Source: JADHLJ01 sp038118725
GTDB lineage: Bacteria > Pseudomonadota > Alphaproteobacteria > Thalassobaculales > Thalassobaculaceae
Reading direction: 5' to 3'
Assembly: GCA_038118725.1 (NCBI GenBank)
Contig: JAYOIK010000058.1
Location: forward strand, 1 to 35,026
Length of the DNA stretch: 35,026 nt
A program made the translations under genes and the position numbers. Shown here one piece after another: positions 9,391 to 17,774 of this stretch. Position 1 is the first letter of the stretch. Every line of letters starts with the position of its first letter. The notes beneath the pieces are model-generated. The model saw nothing but the letters and a program-made list of their open reading frames with translations. It was not told the origin of the DNA and ran no database searches.

Positions 9391-10715
9391 GAGCGATGCT
9401 CCTCGACCCCGGCGCCGCGTCCGACACAGGTATAGGCAAAACCGGCCGCGGCCATTTCGGCGGGGTTATAGACATTGCGCAGGTCGATCATGACGGGCGT
9501 TGAAAGCAGGCCAATGACGCGCTTGAGATCAAGGCCCCGGAACTCATTCCATTCCGTCAGCAAGGCGACCGCGTCCGCGCCCTCCATGCTTTGATAGGCG
9601 TTCTCGCACCAGGTGACATCCGGGAGAAGTTCCTCGGCCTCGCTCATCCCTTCGGGGTCGTAGGCGCGGATGGTGGCGCCGGCGGCCTGAAGCGCGGGAA
9701 TGATGTCCAGGCTTGGCGAGTCGCGCATGTCGTCGGTGTTCGGCTTGAAGGTCACGCCGAGGATGGCGATGGTTTTGCCGCCGACGTCGCCGCCACAAGC
9801 ATCGATGATCTTCGTGGCCATGGTTTTCTTGCGGCGATCGTTGATGTCGACAACGGTTTCGACGATCCGTAGGGGAGAGCCGGATTCCTGTGCCGTGCGG
9901 ACCAGGGCTAGCGTGTCCTTCGGGAAACACGACCCCCCGTACCCCGGCCCGGGATGCAGAAATTTTCCGCCGATCCGCCCATCCAAGCCGATCCCGCGAG
10001 CCACGTCGTGAACATCGGCGCCGACTTTCTCGCAAAGATCGGCCATCTCGTTGATGAAGGTGATCTTGGTGGCAAGGAAGGTATTGGCCGCGTATTTGAT
10101 GAGCTCACTGGTTTCCAGCGAGGTGAAGACGATGGGCGTCTCGATCAGGAACAGCGGGCGGTAGAGCTCCCGCATCACCTGACGGGCCCGATCGGTGTCG
10201 GCGCCGATCACCACTCGGTCCGGGCGCATGAAATCGTTGATCGCCGCGCCCTCGCGCAGGAATTCCGGGTTCGAGCAAACGTCGAAGTCGGCGTCCGGCC
10301 GGGCGCGGCGGATGATGCTCGCGACATCGCGTCCGGTGCCGACGGGTACGGTGGACTTGGTTACCACCACCGTGTAGCCGGTGAGGGCGGCGGCGATCTC
10401 CTCGGCGGCGGCGTGTACATAACTGAGATCGGCATGCCCGTCGCCGCGCCGGCTGGGCGTTCCGACGGCGATGAAAACCGCGTCGGCGCCCGCGACCGCG
10501 GCGGCAAGGTCGGTGGTGAAGGTAAGTCGGTCCGCCGCGACATTGCTTGCGACCAATCCGTCGAGACCGGGCTCGAAGATCGGAATCTCACCGCTATGCA
10601 GCATGTCGATCTTCGCGGCGTCCTTGTCGACGCAGACGACCTCAACGCCAAACTCGGAGAAGCAGGCGCCGGTCACCAGCCCGACATACCCGGTTCCAAT
10701 CATCGCAATTCGCAT
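9387..10715 (-). CDS. ugd: UDP-glucose 6-dehydrogenase
   Basis: A 442-residue NAD-dependent enzyme that oxidises UDP-glucose to UDP-glucuronate in two steps, for exopolysaccharide or lipopolysaccharide. The Rossmann glycine motif GTGYVG is at residues 7-12. The catalytic cysteine is Cys263 in GPGYGGSCFPKD, and the conserved KSTVPVGTG segment is at 120-128. The length is normal for the family. It sits 12 bases after galU on the same strand, so substrate supply and oxidation are encoded together, and it overlaps the next gene by four bases. Confidence 0.97.
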   Translation of the reverse strand: MRIAMIGTGYVGLVTGACFSEFGVEVVCVDKDAAKIDMLHSGEIPIFEPGLDGLVASNVAADRLTFTTDLAAAVAGADAVFIAVGTPSRRGDGHADLSYVHAAAEEIAAALTGYTVVVTKSTVPVGTGRDVASIIRRARPDADFDVCSNPEFLREGAAINDFMRPDRVVIGADTDRARQVMRELYRPLFLIETPIVFTSLETSELIKYAANTFLATKITFINEMADLCEKVGADVHDVARGIGLDGRIGGKFLHPGPGYGGSCFPKDTLALVRTAQESGSPLRIVETVVDINDRRKKTMATKIIDACGGDVGGKTIAILGVTFKPNTDDMRDSPSLDIIPALQAAGATIRAYDPEGMSEAEELLPDVTWCENAYQSMEGADAVALLTEWNEFRGLDLKRVIGLLSTPVMIDLRNVYNPAEMAAAGFAYTCVGRGAGVEEHRS

Positions 10716-10727
10716 TGTACTTCCCGC

Positions 10728-11597
10728 TTAGGAGAATGTTGTAAGGATCCGCGATACGTCGTCCCGCATGTCGTCGCGGTCAAGGGCATAGGCGATATTC
10801 GCCTCGAGAAAGCCGATCTTGCTACCGCAGTCGAAACGGCGTCCGGCGAAGCGGTAACCGTTGAACGGCTGTAGACCGAGCTGTCGCGATAGCGAGTCGG
10901 TCAACTGGATCTCGCCGCCGGCGCCGCGCTCAAAGCGCCCGAGATCCTCGAAGACCTTGGGTTGGATGATGTAGCGTCCAACCACCGCGAGATTCGAGGG
11001 GGCGTCCGCCAGAGGCGGTTTCTCGACGATCCCCCTGACCTCGATGAGCCGATCCTTGACATCACCCGGCGCGATGACGCCATAGGAAGATACGTCCTCG
11101 TCCGGCACGTCCATGACCGCGACCATGTTACCGCCGACCTCGTTATAGGCCTCGATCATCTGCTTCAGACAGCCTTCTTCGGACAGGATCAGATCATCCG
11201 CCAGAAGCACGGCGACGGGCTCCATGCCGACGAAGTTCCGCGCGCACCAAACCGCGTGACCGAGGCCGAGAGGGTCGAGTTGTCGGGTATAGGCGATCTG
11301 TCCGGGGTCGGGGATTGTCGCCTTGACCACCGAAAGCGCTTCGTCCCTATCGCGGGATTCCAGCATCGATTGCAATTCGAAGGCATGATCGAAATGGTCC
11401 TCGATCGCGGTTTTGCCGCGACCGGTCACGAAAATGAACTGCTCGATCCCGGCTTCCCGGGCTTCCTCGACCGCGTATTGGATCAAGGGTTTGTCGACAA
11501 CCGGGAGCATCTCCTTGGGCATGGACTTGGTGGCCGGCAGAAAACGGGTGCCAAGGCCGCCAACTGGAAAAATCGCCTTGCGAACGGGAACGGGCAT
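10728..11597 (-). CDS. galU: UTP--glucose-1-phosphate uridylyltransferase
   Basis: A 289-residue GalU that makes UDP-glucose from UTP and glucose-1-phosphate. The nucleotide-binding signature GGLGTRFLPATKSMPKEM lies at residues 13-30, followed by VDKPLIQYAVEEA, and the later VEKP and GRYI segments are present. The start is supported by AGGAG seven bases upstream. It is the first gene of a three-gene minus-strand unit (galU, ugd, phosphohexomutase) that together can turn glucose-6-P into UDP-glucuronate. The 108 bases upstream, up to the J-domain gene, must hold the promoter; I do not see a clear one. Confidence 0.97.
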   Translation of the reverse strand: MPVPVRKAIFPVGGLGTRFLPATKSMPKEMLPVVDKPLIQYAVEEAREAGIEQFIFVTGRGKTAIEDHFDHAFELQSMLESRDRDEALSVVKATIPDPGQIAYTRQLDPLGLGHAVWCARNFVGMEPVAVLLADDLILSEEGCLKQMIEAYNEVGGNMVAVMDVPDEDVSSYGVIAPGDVKDRLIEVRGIVEKPPLADAPSNLAVVGRYIIQPKVFEDLGRFERGAGGEIQLTDSLSRQLGLQPFNGYRFAGRRFDCGSKIGFLEANIAYALDRDDMRDDVSRILTTFS

Positions 11598-11705
11598 GCG
11601 AACTCCTGAGATTTTCAGGGCTGGGAACGAAGGTTCCGAACAGCGTCATCGGGGCGGGTAATGCCATATCCAAGCCGCGAAGCCAACCCAAGCCTGGGAT
11701 GCGCT

Positions 11706-12428
11706 TTAGCCCGATCCCAGAAGGACTTCCTTGGCCTGGTTGATTTGCGCGGCGAGAAAGGTCGAGCCGCCCCGGTCAGGATGATTGGCCAGCATCAAAC
11801 GTCGATGCGCGTCGCGAATCTCCTGCTCGCTTGCATTGTCCTCGATGCCGAGGATTTCTAGCGCCTGAGCGCGGCTCATCGGCCCGCCGGGGGAGGCTTG
11901 TGATCCACCGTTTCGGTTTCCGGGCGCCTCCTCGAACCGCCACTCGTCGCCATGGGCGCGATCGATAAAACTTTCCAACAACTGGACGGATTGCGCGTCC
12001 GACTGGCATTCCGCGAGCAGGTCAAGCAGATCCTCGAGCGACATCTCCGCGAGCTCTCGCCCGGCGTGACGACCCTCGCGGACGGTTCCCGACATCGCGC
12101 CGGTATCGTGATCGAGGTTCATCTCAAGAAAACTGGTCCGCACGGACGACGTTTGCCCCGGGCTCGGCCCGGAGGCGGTTTTGGCGGCGTTCTTGAAATA
12201 TTGCGAGATCCGCCGCCAGCGCAGGATCAAGGGGATCAGGAAAACCCCCGCCGACCAGAGGTAGCTTGGGTTCCCCCGCGCGATCAGCGCGATGACGACC
12301 ACCGCCGCGCCGATGATCAGCAACCACTTCAATACCGTTCTTATCTTCGCGGGTTCGGTATTCAACAACCAGTAACCGGCGAGGCCAAGGCCGACGGCGA
12401 CGCAAACACCGAGAACAAGAAGGGCCAT
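11706..12428 (-). CDS. Membrane-anchored protein with C-terminal J-domain
   Basis: A 240-residue J-domain protein. Three hydrophobic segments lie near the N-terminus (about 1-22, 34-50 and 55-71), then a soluble linker, and a C-terminal J-domain of about 60 residues with the HPD tripeptide at 216-218 that stimulates the ATPase of DnaK. The J-domain is of the short TIM14/Pam18-like type, starting at RAQALEILGI and ending at AKEVLLGSG. There is no Gly/Phe or zinc region, so it is not DnaJ itself. It lies 10 bases after the VWA gene, on the same strand, so the pair is probably an operon in which DnaK is recruited to the membrane near the VWA protein's target; that role is inference. Confidence 0.88.
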   Translation of the reverse strand: MALLVLGVCVAVGLGLAGYWLLNTEPAKIRTVLKWLLIIGAAVVVIALIARGNPSYLWSAGVFLIPLILRWRRISQYFKNAAKTASGPSPGQTSSVRTSFLEMNLDHDTGAMSGTVREGRHAGRELAEMSLEDLLDLLAECQSDAQSVQLLESFIDRAHGDEWRFEEAPGNRNGGSQASPGGPMSRAQALEILGIEDNASEQEIRDAHRRLMLANHPDRGGSTFLAAQINQAKEVLLGSG

Positions 12429-12438
12429 GGCCGTTGCC

Positions 12439-13248
12439 TTACTTTCTCAACTGGTGCGTTAGCCGCAATGCCTCGCCGCCCTTGCGCTTGGCATGGCTCT
12501 CCAGGGCCCTGCGACCGCCGGCGGCATAGACCGCGACCGCGGCCAGAAGGTCTCTCAGCTGCTTGGCGCTGGAGGCATTGAAGGGACAATACGCGCCCTT
12601 GGTAAGGCGCGCCACCTGTTCGAGCCCGCGCCGGGCGATCATGTCCCCGCCTTCATGAAAACAGAAAACCGGCACGCCCAACATGCCCAGTTCGCCGGCC
12701 GCGTGACAAACCTTGTCGATATCCTCCTCGAAGGCATCGCCGACGAAAACCAAGGCTTGGGTCTGCTCCTTGCGGGTCTCGGCGATGGCATGGCGCAACA
12801 GCCGCTCGATCTGGGTTTGGCCGCCCAAGCAATGCACCCGGGTCATCTCCCGCAAGAGCTTGGCGGAATCGGACAGCCAGTCGGTGGCGCGAAACTCGCC
12901 AAAACCGCGATAATACGCCAGTTGGATATCAAGCCCGCCCAGGCTGGCGGTTTCCTGGAACATTTCTCCTTGTATATGACAAGCGCGATCCCAACTCGGC
13001 TCGCGGCTCGCGGTGGCGTCCATGGCGAAGATCAACCGGCCCCGCTTGCCGCCGCCCACCGGCGGCGCCATTTGTCGAACCTTGCCGATAAAGGCGTCGA
13101 TTTCGTTCTGGGGAGTCTTCCTGGATTGGCCGATAAAGGCGTCGATTTCGGACGAGGAGGAAACATCGCGCTCGCTCAGCGGCGCGTTTCCGGATGTTTT
13201 TTCGTTTGTTTTGTCCCGCGTCGTCATAACGGCGTCCGTTATACCCAT
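12439..13248 (-). CDS. VWA-domain protein with duplicated 15-residue N-terminal motif
   Basis: A 269-residue protein with a von Willebrand factor A-like fold. The first strand gives LIFAMDATAS, where Asp77-Thr79-Ser81 forms a DxTxS variant of the metal-ion MIDAS motif. VGDAFEE further on supplies a plausible MIDAS aspartate. The region before the domain carries two copies of EIDAFIG (33-40 and 48-55) with an exact 15-residue period, encoded by a 21-bp identical stretch repeated at 45-bp spacing (13085-13105 and 13130-13150). There is no signal peptide or membrane segment, so it is probably cytosolic. It is first in a unit with the membrane J-domain protein. The start could be the ATG at 13248 or one at 13227. 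Its function is unknown. Confidence 0.85.
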   Translation of the reverse strand: MGITDAVMTTRDKTNEKTSGNAPLSERDVSSSSEIDAFIGQSRKTPQNEIDAFIGKVRQMAPPVGGGKRGRLIFAMDATASREPSWDRACHIQGEMFQETASLGGLDIQLAYYRGFGEFRATDWLSDSAKLLREMTRVHCLGGQTQIERLLRHAIAETRKEQTQALVFVGDAFEEDIDKVCHAAGELGMLGVPVFCFHEGGDMIARRGLEQVARLTKGAYCPFNASSAKQLRDLLAAVAVYAAGGRRALESHAKRKGGEALRLTHQLRK

Positions 13249-13328
13249 TTCCCGCCTATTATGTTGGTTGATACGCTAGGAAATCCACCCACCTTCGCAT
13301 TTCAGCGTTTTTGGATCTGGAGTGGCCG

Positions 13329-13832
13329 ATGGAGAACATCAATATTCGCCCGGGCAATCCGTCGGACGGCGAACGCGTGGCCGAGATGGCGGCGGCGCTT
13401 TCCGCGCATGAGGGGGAGCCACCGCCCCCTTTTAGCGCCGAAACCTTTCGCCGGTTTGGCTTCGGCGAGGAACGGCGTTTCGAATCGCTTGTGGCGGAAA
13501 TCATGGGCGGGTCGGCCCAGGGCGAGGATCGCGGTGGAGAGCTGGCCGGATACGTGCTGTTCAGCAATCTGTTCCATGTCGGCCTCGGCGCGCCGGGGCT
13601 GCACATGATCGACCTATTCGTCGAGCCGAGATTTCGGCGACTTGGTCTCGGGCGGCGCATGCTCGCGGCCCTGGCTCGGATCTGCCGCGAGCGGGAGGCG
13701 ACCTGGATCACTTGGCAGTGTCTTCCCAGCAATGCCGAGGCGATGGCGTTTTACGAAGACGTCGGCGGTCGGCGTTTCAACGCCGCGAGCTTCGAACTCG
13801 CCGGGCCGAACCTCGTTCGGCTCACGAGATAG
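13329..13832 (+). CDS. GNAT family N-acetyltransferase
   Basis: A 167-residue GNAT-fold acetyltransferase. The acetyl-CoA pyrophosphate loop RRLGLGRRML (Q/R-x-x-G-x-G/A) follows the beta-4 strand MIDLFVEPRFR, and the C-terminal half contains the usual NAEAMAFYEDVGGRRF segment. The substrate cannot be told from sequence; members acetylate amines, amino acids or proteins. The ATG at 13329 is chosen because GGAG lies six bases upstream; an in-frame TTG at 13311 is less likely. It is convergent with mipZ, the two stop codons being 14 bases apart, with no terminator visible between them. Confidence 0.92.
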   Translation: MENINIRPGNPSDGERVAEMAAALSAHEGEPPPPFSAETFRRFGFGEERRFESLVAEIMGGSAQGEDRGGELAGYVLFSNLFHVGLGAPGLHMIDLFVEPRFRRLGLGRRMLAALARICREREATWITWQCLPSNAEAMAFYEDVGGRRFNAASFELAGPNLVRLTR

Positions 13833-13846
13833 CGTGGGCCGGGGGA

Positions 13847-14779
13847 TCAGGAAGCTTTTGTCTGTTCCTTGTTGGACGCCTCTTCAGGCGCGTGGGTCGG
13901 CAGTTGTAGGGCGTTGATGAGGCCCCTGACTTCCTGACGGGCCGCGATATGGCTCAGCCGCGGCTTTCCGGATTCGCCGATCTCGAACGTATCGAGCATG
14001 GTAAGGCCGCGCAGGAAAAGTTCCCGAAAGATAACCCGCTCGGCGAAACCCGGCGCGATCCTGAACCCGATCCGCTTCGACAGTTCCTCCAACACGCGCC
14101 CCATATCGATCTTGTTGCGTGCGTTGATGCTCGACAGGCGATTTCGCAGGACTACCCAGTCGATATTCCCGCCATCCCGCTTGGCCCGGACCTTACGCTG
14201 TTCCCAGACCATCTCGGCATAAACGCTTGGTCGTTGCACGGAAACCAACCGGCCGTCGACATTCGCCAGCAGATCAAGGTCGATGAAACTGTCGTTCACC
14301 GGGGTGACCAGTTTGTCCGCGTAGGAGGTGACCAACCTACCGAGGAAGGTATCGGTGCCCGGGCAATCGACGACGATGTAGTCCACCTGGGCCTTTAGTT
14401 TCGTCAATACCGCTTCGAGGCGCGCCTTGTCCTCGGCTTCGGCCTCATCGCGAATTGGCCTGTCGCTGCGGGACAGAAAGACGTGTTGCGGCATCGGCAG
14501 GGCAAGGCCCTCGCGCTTGACGGTCTGCGCCCGGTTGGAGAGGTAGCGGGTGAGTGTCCATTGTCGACTGTCGAGGTCCAGGGACCCGACCTTCAGACCC
14601 AGGCGCAACAGGCCCACGATCACGTGCATCGCGGTCGTCGATTTTCCCGAGCCGCCTTTTTCGTTTCCGAACACGATTACCGTCGCCGGCGCTTTTGTGT
14701 CACTGGCGCCGGTGTTCTGTTGTGACGGCGCCGCGCCTGGAGTTGTCGGCGCGGTGGATGAGACGTCGGACAGGCTCAC
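13847..14779 (-). CDS. mipZ: Division-plane positioning ATPase MipZ
   Basis: A 310-residue ParA/MinD-type ATPase that matches MipZ. In Caulobacter MipZ forms a gradient from ParB-bound poles and blocks FtsZ assembly away from midcell. The deviant Walker A is KGGSGKST (41-48), preceded by an N-terminal low-complexity extension rich in Ser, Thr, Pro and Ala (residues 1-30). SLDLDSRQWTLTRYLSNR is the MipZ-specific switch I region, and DYIVVDCPGTD is Walker B. There is no C-terminal amphipathic membrane-targeting helix as in MinD. It stands alone; no parB is in the window. An alternative label, generic ParA ATPase, is less likely given the switch region. Confidence 0.93.
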   Translation of the reverse strand: MSLSDVSSTAPTTPGAAPSQQNTGASDTKAPATVIVFGNEKGGSGKSTTAMHVIVGLLRLGLKVGSLDLDSRQWTLTRYLSNRAQTVKREGLALPMPQHVFLSRSDRPIRDEAEAEDKARLEAVLTKLKAQVDYIVVDCPGTDTFLGRLVTSYADKLVTPVNDSFIDLDLLANVDGRLVSVQRPSVYAEMVWEQRKVRAKRDGGNIDWVVLRNRLSSINARNKIDMGRVLEELSKRIGFRIAPGFAERVIFRELFLRGLTMLDTFEIGESGKPRLSHIAARQEVRGLINALQLPTHAPEEASNKEQTKAS

Positions 14780-14869
14780 CGTTCATTCCTCAAAAGAAGA
14801 TGCATGGACCAACTACTTAGCCGCCCGTCGGGTGCCGGTAAAGCCCGGATGGTCGAGAGGCGACCCACT

Positions 14870-16924
14870 TCATGCCTTTACCATCCATACCGCCGTGTCG
14901 TGAAAAACGGCACCCCCGTTTGGCGGGCCCGGATCGGCGCTGACCAAGGCGTTGATCCCGATGCCCTCCTCGAAGGCGGCGTTGGGCCAAACGCTCTCCA
15001 CCACCACGACCCCCGGCTGCACGCCGTCGAACAGTTTGGCGTGTAGAACCACGCTGCCCTGTTTGTTGCCGAGGCGAACCCGGTCGCCTTCGGCCATGCC
15101 GAGGCCCGCCGCCGCCTCGGGATGGATCATGACGGTCGGCCGACCCTCGCGGCGCTTGCTGGTCGGGGTCTCGGTGAAGCTGGTGTTCAGATAGTTGCGC
15201 GCCGGCGAGGTGATCATGCGGAACGGGCGATCCTCGGTCGCTTCGTCGATTGCCCGGCAGTGATCCGGCATGGCCGGCAGAAGGTGGCCGAGTGGCCCCA
15301 TCGCCGACCAATCCGCCTGGAAGCGGAATTTGCCGCTGGGAGTGGGGAAGCCGTTTAGGAAATGGGAATCCTCGAAGCTGGGTTGAATGTCGTGCCATTT
15401 CTTTTCGAGAATTTCATCGGCGCTCGGCCAACCCGAGTCCCTCAAGGTTCGGTCGACCAACTCCCACTCGGTCATTTCGAAACCCGGGTGTTCCGCGCCC
15501 AACCGCTTGGCGAGCTGGCAGTGCACCCAATGGTTCGAGCGGGTTTCTCCCGGCGCCTCGATCACCGCGCGGTGGACCTGAATATGCATCTGGCCACCGG
15601 CTTGATAGATATCGTCATGCTCTAGAAACGTCGTCGCCGGGAGCACGACATCGGCATGTTGCGCCGTCTCGGTCATGAATTGCTCATGCACGCATAGGAA
15701 CAGATCCTCGCGTCGCAGGCCGCGAAGCACCCGGTGCGTGTCCGGCGCGACCGCCGCGGGGTTGGTGTTCTGGATCAGCATCGCGGTTACCGGTGGACCC
15801 TTGCGGACCACCTCGTCTTCCCCGGTCAGCACCGCGCCGATCCGTGACATGTCCAGGGTGCGGATCGAGGGATCGATGGCGTCGGCCCCCTCGATCACCG
15901 ATTTGTTCCACTTGTATACGATGCGGTTCGACCAGAAGGCGCCGCCGCCGCGATGCAGGAACTTGCCGCCGACCGCCGCGATCGACGCGACCGCGTGCAC
16001 CTGGCTCGGCCCATTGCGGGAGCGCGAGAAACCGTAGCCGATCCGGATATAGGTTCGCGCCGTCTCTCCAATGCGTTTCGCCAGCGCCTCGATCTGGCTC
16101 GCCGGAACGCCGCTGATCTCCTCCGCCCAGGCCGGTGTTCTGGATTGAACATGGGCCTCGAGATCACGCCAATTGTCGGTGTATTTCTCCATGTAGTCTC
16201 GATCGGCGAGACCGTCCCGGAACAGGACATGGATGATCGCGGTCGCGACCGCCCCGTCGGTGCCGGGCCTTACCAGGACCAGTTCATCGGCGACCTCGGC
16301 GGTGGGGCTGCGATAGGCATCGACAACCACGAAGCGCGCGCCGCGCTGCTTGCGGGCCTTGGTCACGTGGGTCATCACATTGACCTGGGTGGACACCGGG
16401 TTTCCGCCCCACATGATGATGAGATCGGACTCGGCCAGCTCGCGCGGGTCGGGGCCCATGGGACCGCCGGCGCCGCCGGCCCAGCCGTTGCTGACGAGAT
16501 CGGTGCAAATATTCGCCGCCTGCCGGGAATACTTCATCACGTGACGCAGGCGCTGCAGGCCGTCGCGTTGGACAAAGCCCATGGTGCCGGCGAAAAAGTA
16601 AGGCCAGACGGTCTCGCTTCCATGCTCGGCGGCCTTGGCCTTGAAGGCGTCCGCCACCCGGTCCAAGGCTTCGTCCCAGGATGCCTCTACGAACTTTCCC
16701 TCGCCCTTCGCGCCGACACGGATGAGCGGCTTCATCAGGCGATCGGGGTGATGCACACGCTCGGCATAGCGGGCGACCTTGGCGCAGATCACGCCCTGGG
16801 TGTAGTTGTTGGTATCGGCGCCGCGCACCCGACCGATGGTCCGGTCGTTCACGCGCTCGATCTCCAGCGCGCAGGCGCTCGGGCAATCATGAGGGCAGAC
16901 GGAGTGTCGATGATCGAGAGGCAT
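14870..16924 (-). CDS. Molybdopterin oxidoreductase family protein with N-terminal [4Fe-4S] site
   Basis: A 684-residue member of the DMSO-reductase/MopB superfamily, binding a bis-molybdopterin guanine dinucleotide cofactor. Cys10, Cys14, Cys18 and Cys47 (CPHDCPSAC ... VICAK) form the N-terminal [4Fe-4S] site. The central MGD-binding segments follow (MWGGNPVST, then VVVDAYRSPTAEVAD), and the molydop_binding domain begins near FRMITSPARN. No Tat or Sec signal is seen, so it is probably cytoplasmic. The molybdenum ligand is not obvious: the expected region reads ICTDLVSNGWAGG. Electron-transfer partners and chaperone genes are absent nearby. The start at 16924 is preferred; an in-frame GTG at 17008 would add 28 unconserved residues. 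The substrate is unknown. Confidence 0.88.
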   Translation of the reverse strand: MPLDHRHSVCPHDCPSACALEIERVNDRTIGRVRGADTNNYTQGVICAKVARYAERVHHPDRLMKPLIRVGAKGEGKFVEASWDEALDRVADAFKAKAAEHGSETVWPYFFAGTMGFVQRDGLQRLRHVMKYSRQAANICTDLVSNGWAGGAGGPMGPDPRELAESDLIIMWGGNPVSTQVNVMTHVTKARKQRGARFVVVDAYRSPTAEVADELVLVRPGTDGAVATAIIHVLFRDGLADRDYMEKYTDNWRDLEAHVQSRTPAWAEEISGVPASQIEALAKRIGETARTYIRIGYGFSRSRNGPSQVHAVASIAAVGGKFLHRGGGAFWSNRIVYKWNKSVIEGADAIDPSIRTLDMSRIGAVLTGEDEVVRKGPPVTAMLIQNTNPAAVAPDTHRVLRGLRREDLFLCVHEQFMTETAQHADVVLPATTFLEHDDIYQAGGQMHIQVHRAVIEAPGETRSNHWVHCQLAKRLGAEHPGFEMTEWELVDRTLRDSGWPSADEILEKKWHDIQPSFEDSHFLNGFPTPSGKFRFQADWSAMGPLGHLLPAMPDHCRAIDEATEDRPFRMITSPARNYLNTSFTETPTSKRREGRPTVMIHPEAAAGLGMAEGDRVRLGNKQGSVVLHAKLFDGVQPGVVVVESVWPNAAFEEGIGINALVSADPGPPNGGAVFHDTAVWMVKA

Positions 16925-17046
16925 GGCGAGAATCCCGTTGAGGCGAGCGGTGAGGATAGGCCTGCCCCCTCGATCTGGCAATGCGGGGCGAGCGCGGGTT
17001 CGGGCCACGGAATGTGTTGCGGGCCGGGTCGGGTTTAGAACGGCGC

Positions 17047-17472
17047 ATGGACTATTTCGCTGTATTCACCTCGGCGTTCCTCGCGGCGACGGTATTGCCC
17101 GCGGCGTCGGAACTGGTCCTGGCGGGGACCGCCTCCGTCGAGGGCGCCGATATCCTTGCCCTGCTGATCGCGGCCAGCGTGGGGAACACGCTGGGATCGG
17201 TGGTGAATTGGCTGCTGGGGCGATTCCTGGCGGTCTGGCGGGATCGCCCGTGGTTCCCCATAAAGCCCGAGCCGTTGGCCCGCGCGAGCCTGTGGTTCAA
17301 GCGGTTTGGCGTCTGGACCTTGCTGTTCGCCTGGGTGCCGGTCGTGGGTGATCCCTTGACCGTGGCGGCGGGCGCTTTGCGGGTAAATTTCTGGCTGTTT
17401 CTGGCGTTGGTCGCGGTTGGAAAAACCGCGCGCTACGTCGTGGTGTTGGGAATTGTCGACAGCCTCGGCTGA
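17047..17472 (+). CDS. YqaA/DedA-like small membrane protein (VTT domain)
   Basis: A 141-residue inner-membrane protein related to the VTT/SNARE-associated family (YqaA, DedA). It has about four hydrophobic segments, with a Glu-containing re-entrant region (LPAASELVLAG) and a GNTLGSVVNWLLGR segment typical of YqaA. The later WVPVVGDPLTVAAGALR segment is the conserved loop-helix of the fold. Larger family members act in lipid flipping and membrane homeostasis; the role of short ones is unknown. It is divergent from the molybdopterin oxidoreductase. The ATG at 17047 is chosen over an in-frame earlier start at 16981 because hydrophobicity begins there. It ends exactly against the convergent gene that follows. 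Confidence 0.88.
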   Translation: MDYFAVFTSAFLAATVLPAASELVLAGTASVEGADILALLIAASVGNTLGSVVNWLLGRFLAVWRDRPWFPIKPEPLARASLWFKRFGVWTLLFAWVPVVGDPLTVAAGALRVNFWLFLALVAVGKTARYVVVLGIVDSLG

Positions 17473-17688
17473 TCAGCGCGCCATCTCGACCTTGTCGATC
17501 GCCGAGGCCGGGATGCGCAACATCGCCGCGCCGAGGCGCTTGGCCATTGCCTGTTGCTGCTGAACTTCCTTCTGGGTGAGACGGCGCCAGCGCGGGGTCA
17601 CGCCCTTGGTTCGGATGTGAACCACCACCGACCGGTTGCCGGAGATGACTTTCCAGGGCCGAAGGTTCATCAGGAAATAGGCGGCCAT
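17473..17688 (-). CDS. Hypothetical 71-residue protein
   Basis: A small basic protein of unknown function. The start at 17688 has GAGG five bases upstream. The N-terminal half is predicted strand-rich (MAAYFLMNLRPWKVISGNRS, then VVVHIRTKGVTPRWRR), and the C-terminal half is helical with QKEVQQQQAMAKRLGA. There is no signal peptide. Its stop codon abuts the stop of the convergent VTT gene, so the two genes share no spacer. It may be a short conserved alphaproteobacterial protein, but I do not recognise a family. The opposite-strand frames here are weaker, and the compact gene spacing supports it being real. Confidence 0.6.
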   Translation of the reverse strand: MAAYFLMNLRPWKVISGNRSVVVHIRTKGVTPRWRRLTQKEVQQQQAMAKRLGAAMLRIPASAIDKVEMAR

Positions 17689-17774
17689 TGTCGCCTCGAA
17701 GGCTTGCTCGGTTCAATCGAGGGAACGTTAGCATGTGAAAATTTCCGCTGGCCAGTCCCGGTGAGACGGTGGGA

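Noticed and set aside
9954..10874. 306-codon plus-strand frame
   Set aside because: Antisense to ugd and galU; no motif.
12493..13608. Long plus-strand frame of 371 codons opposite the VWA gene and overlapping the GNAT gene
   Set aside because: It is antisense to a recognisable VWA protein and overlaps the GNAT gene out of frame; composition is that of a GC-rich shadow frame.
15953..17038. 361-codon plus-strand frame
   Set aside because: Antisense to the molybdopterin oxidoreductase, which has clear cysteine and cofactor motifs; no domain is seen in the shadow.
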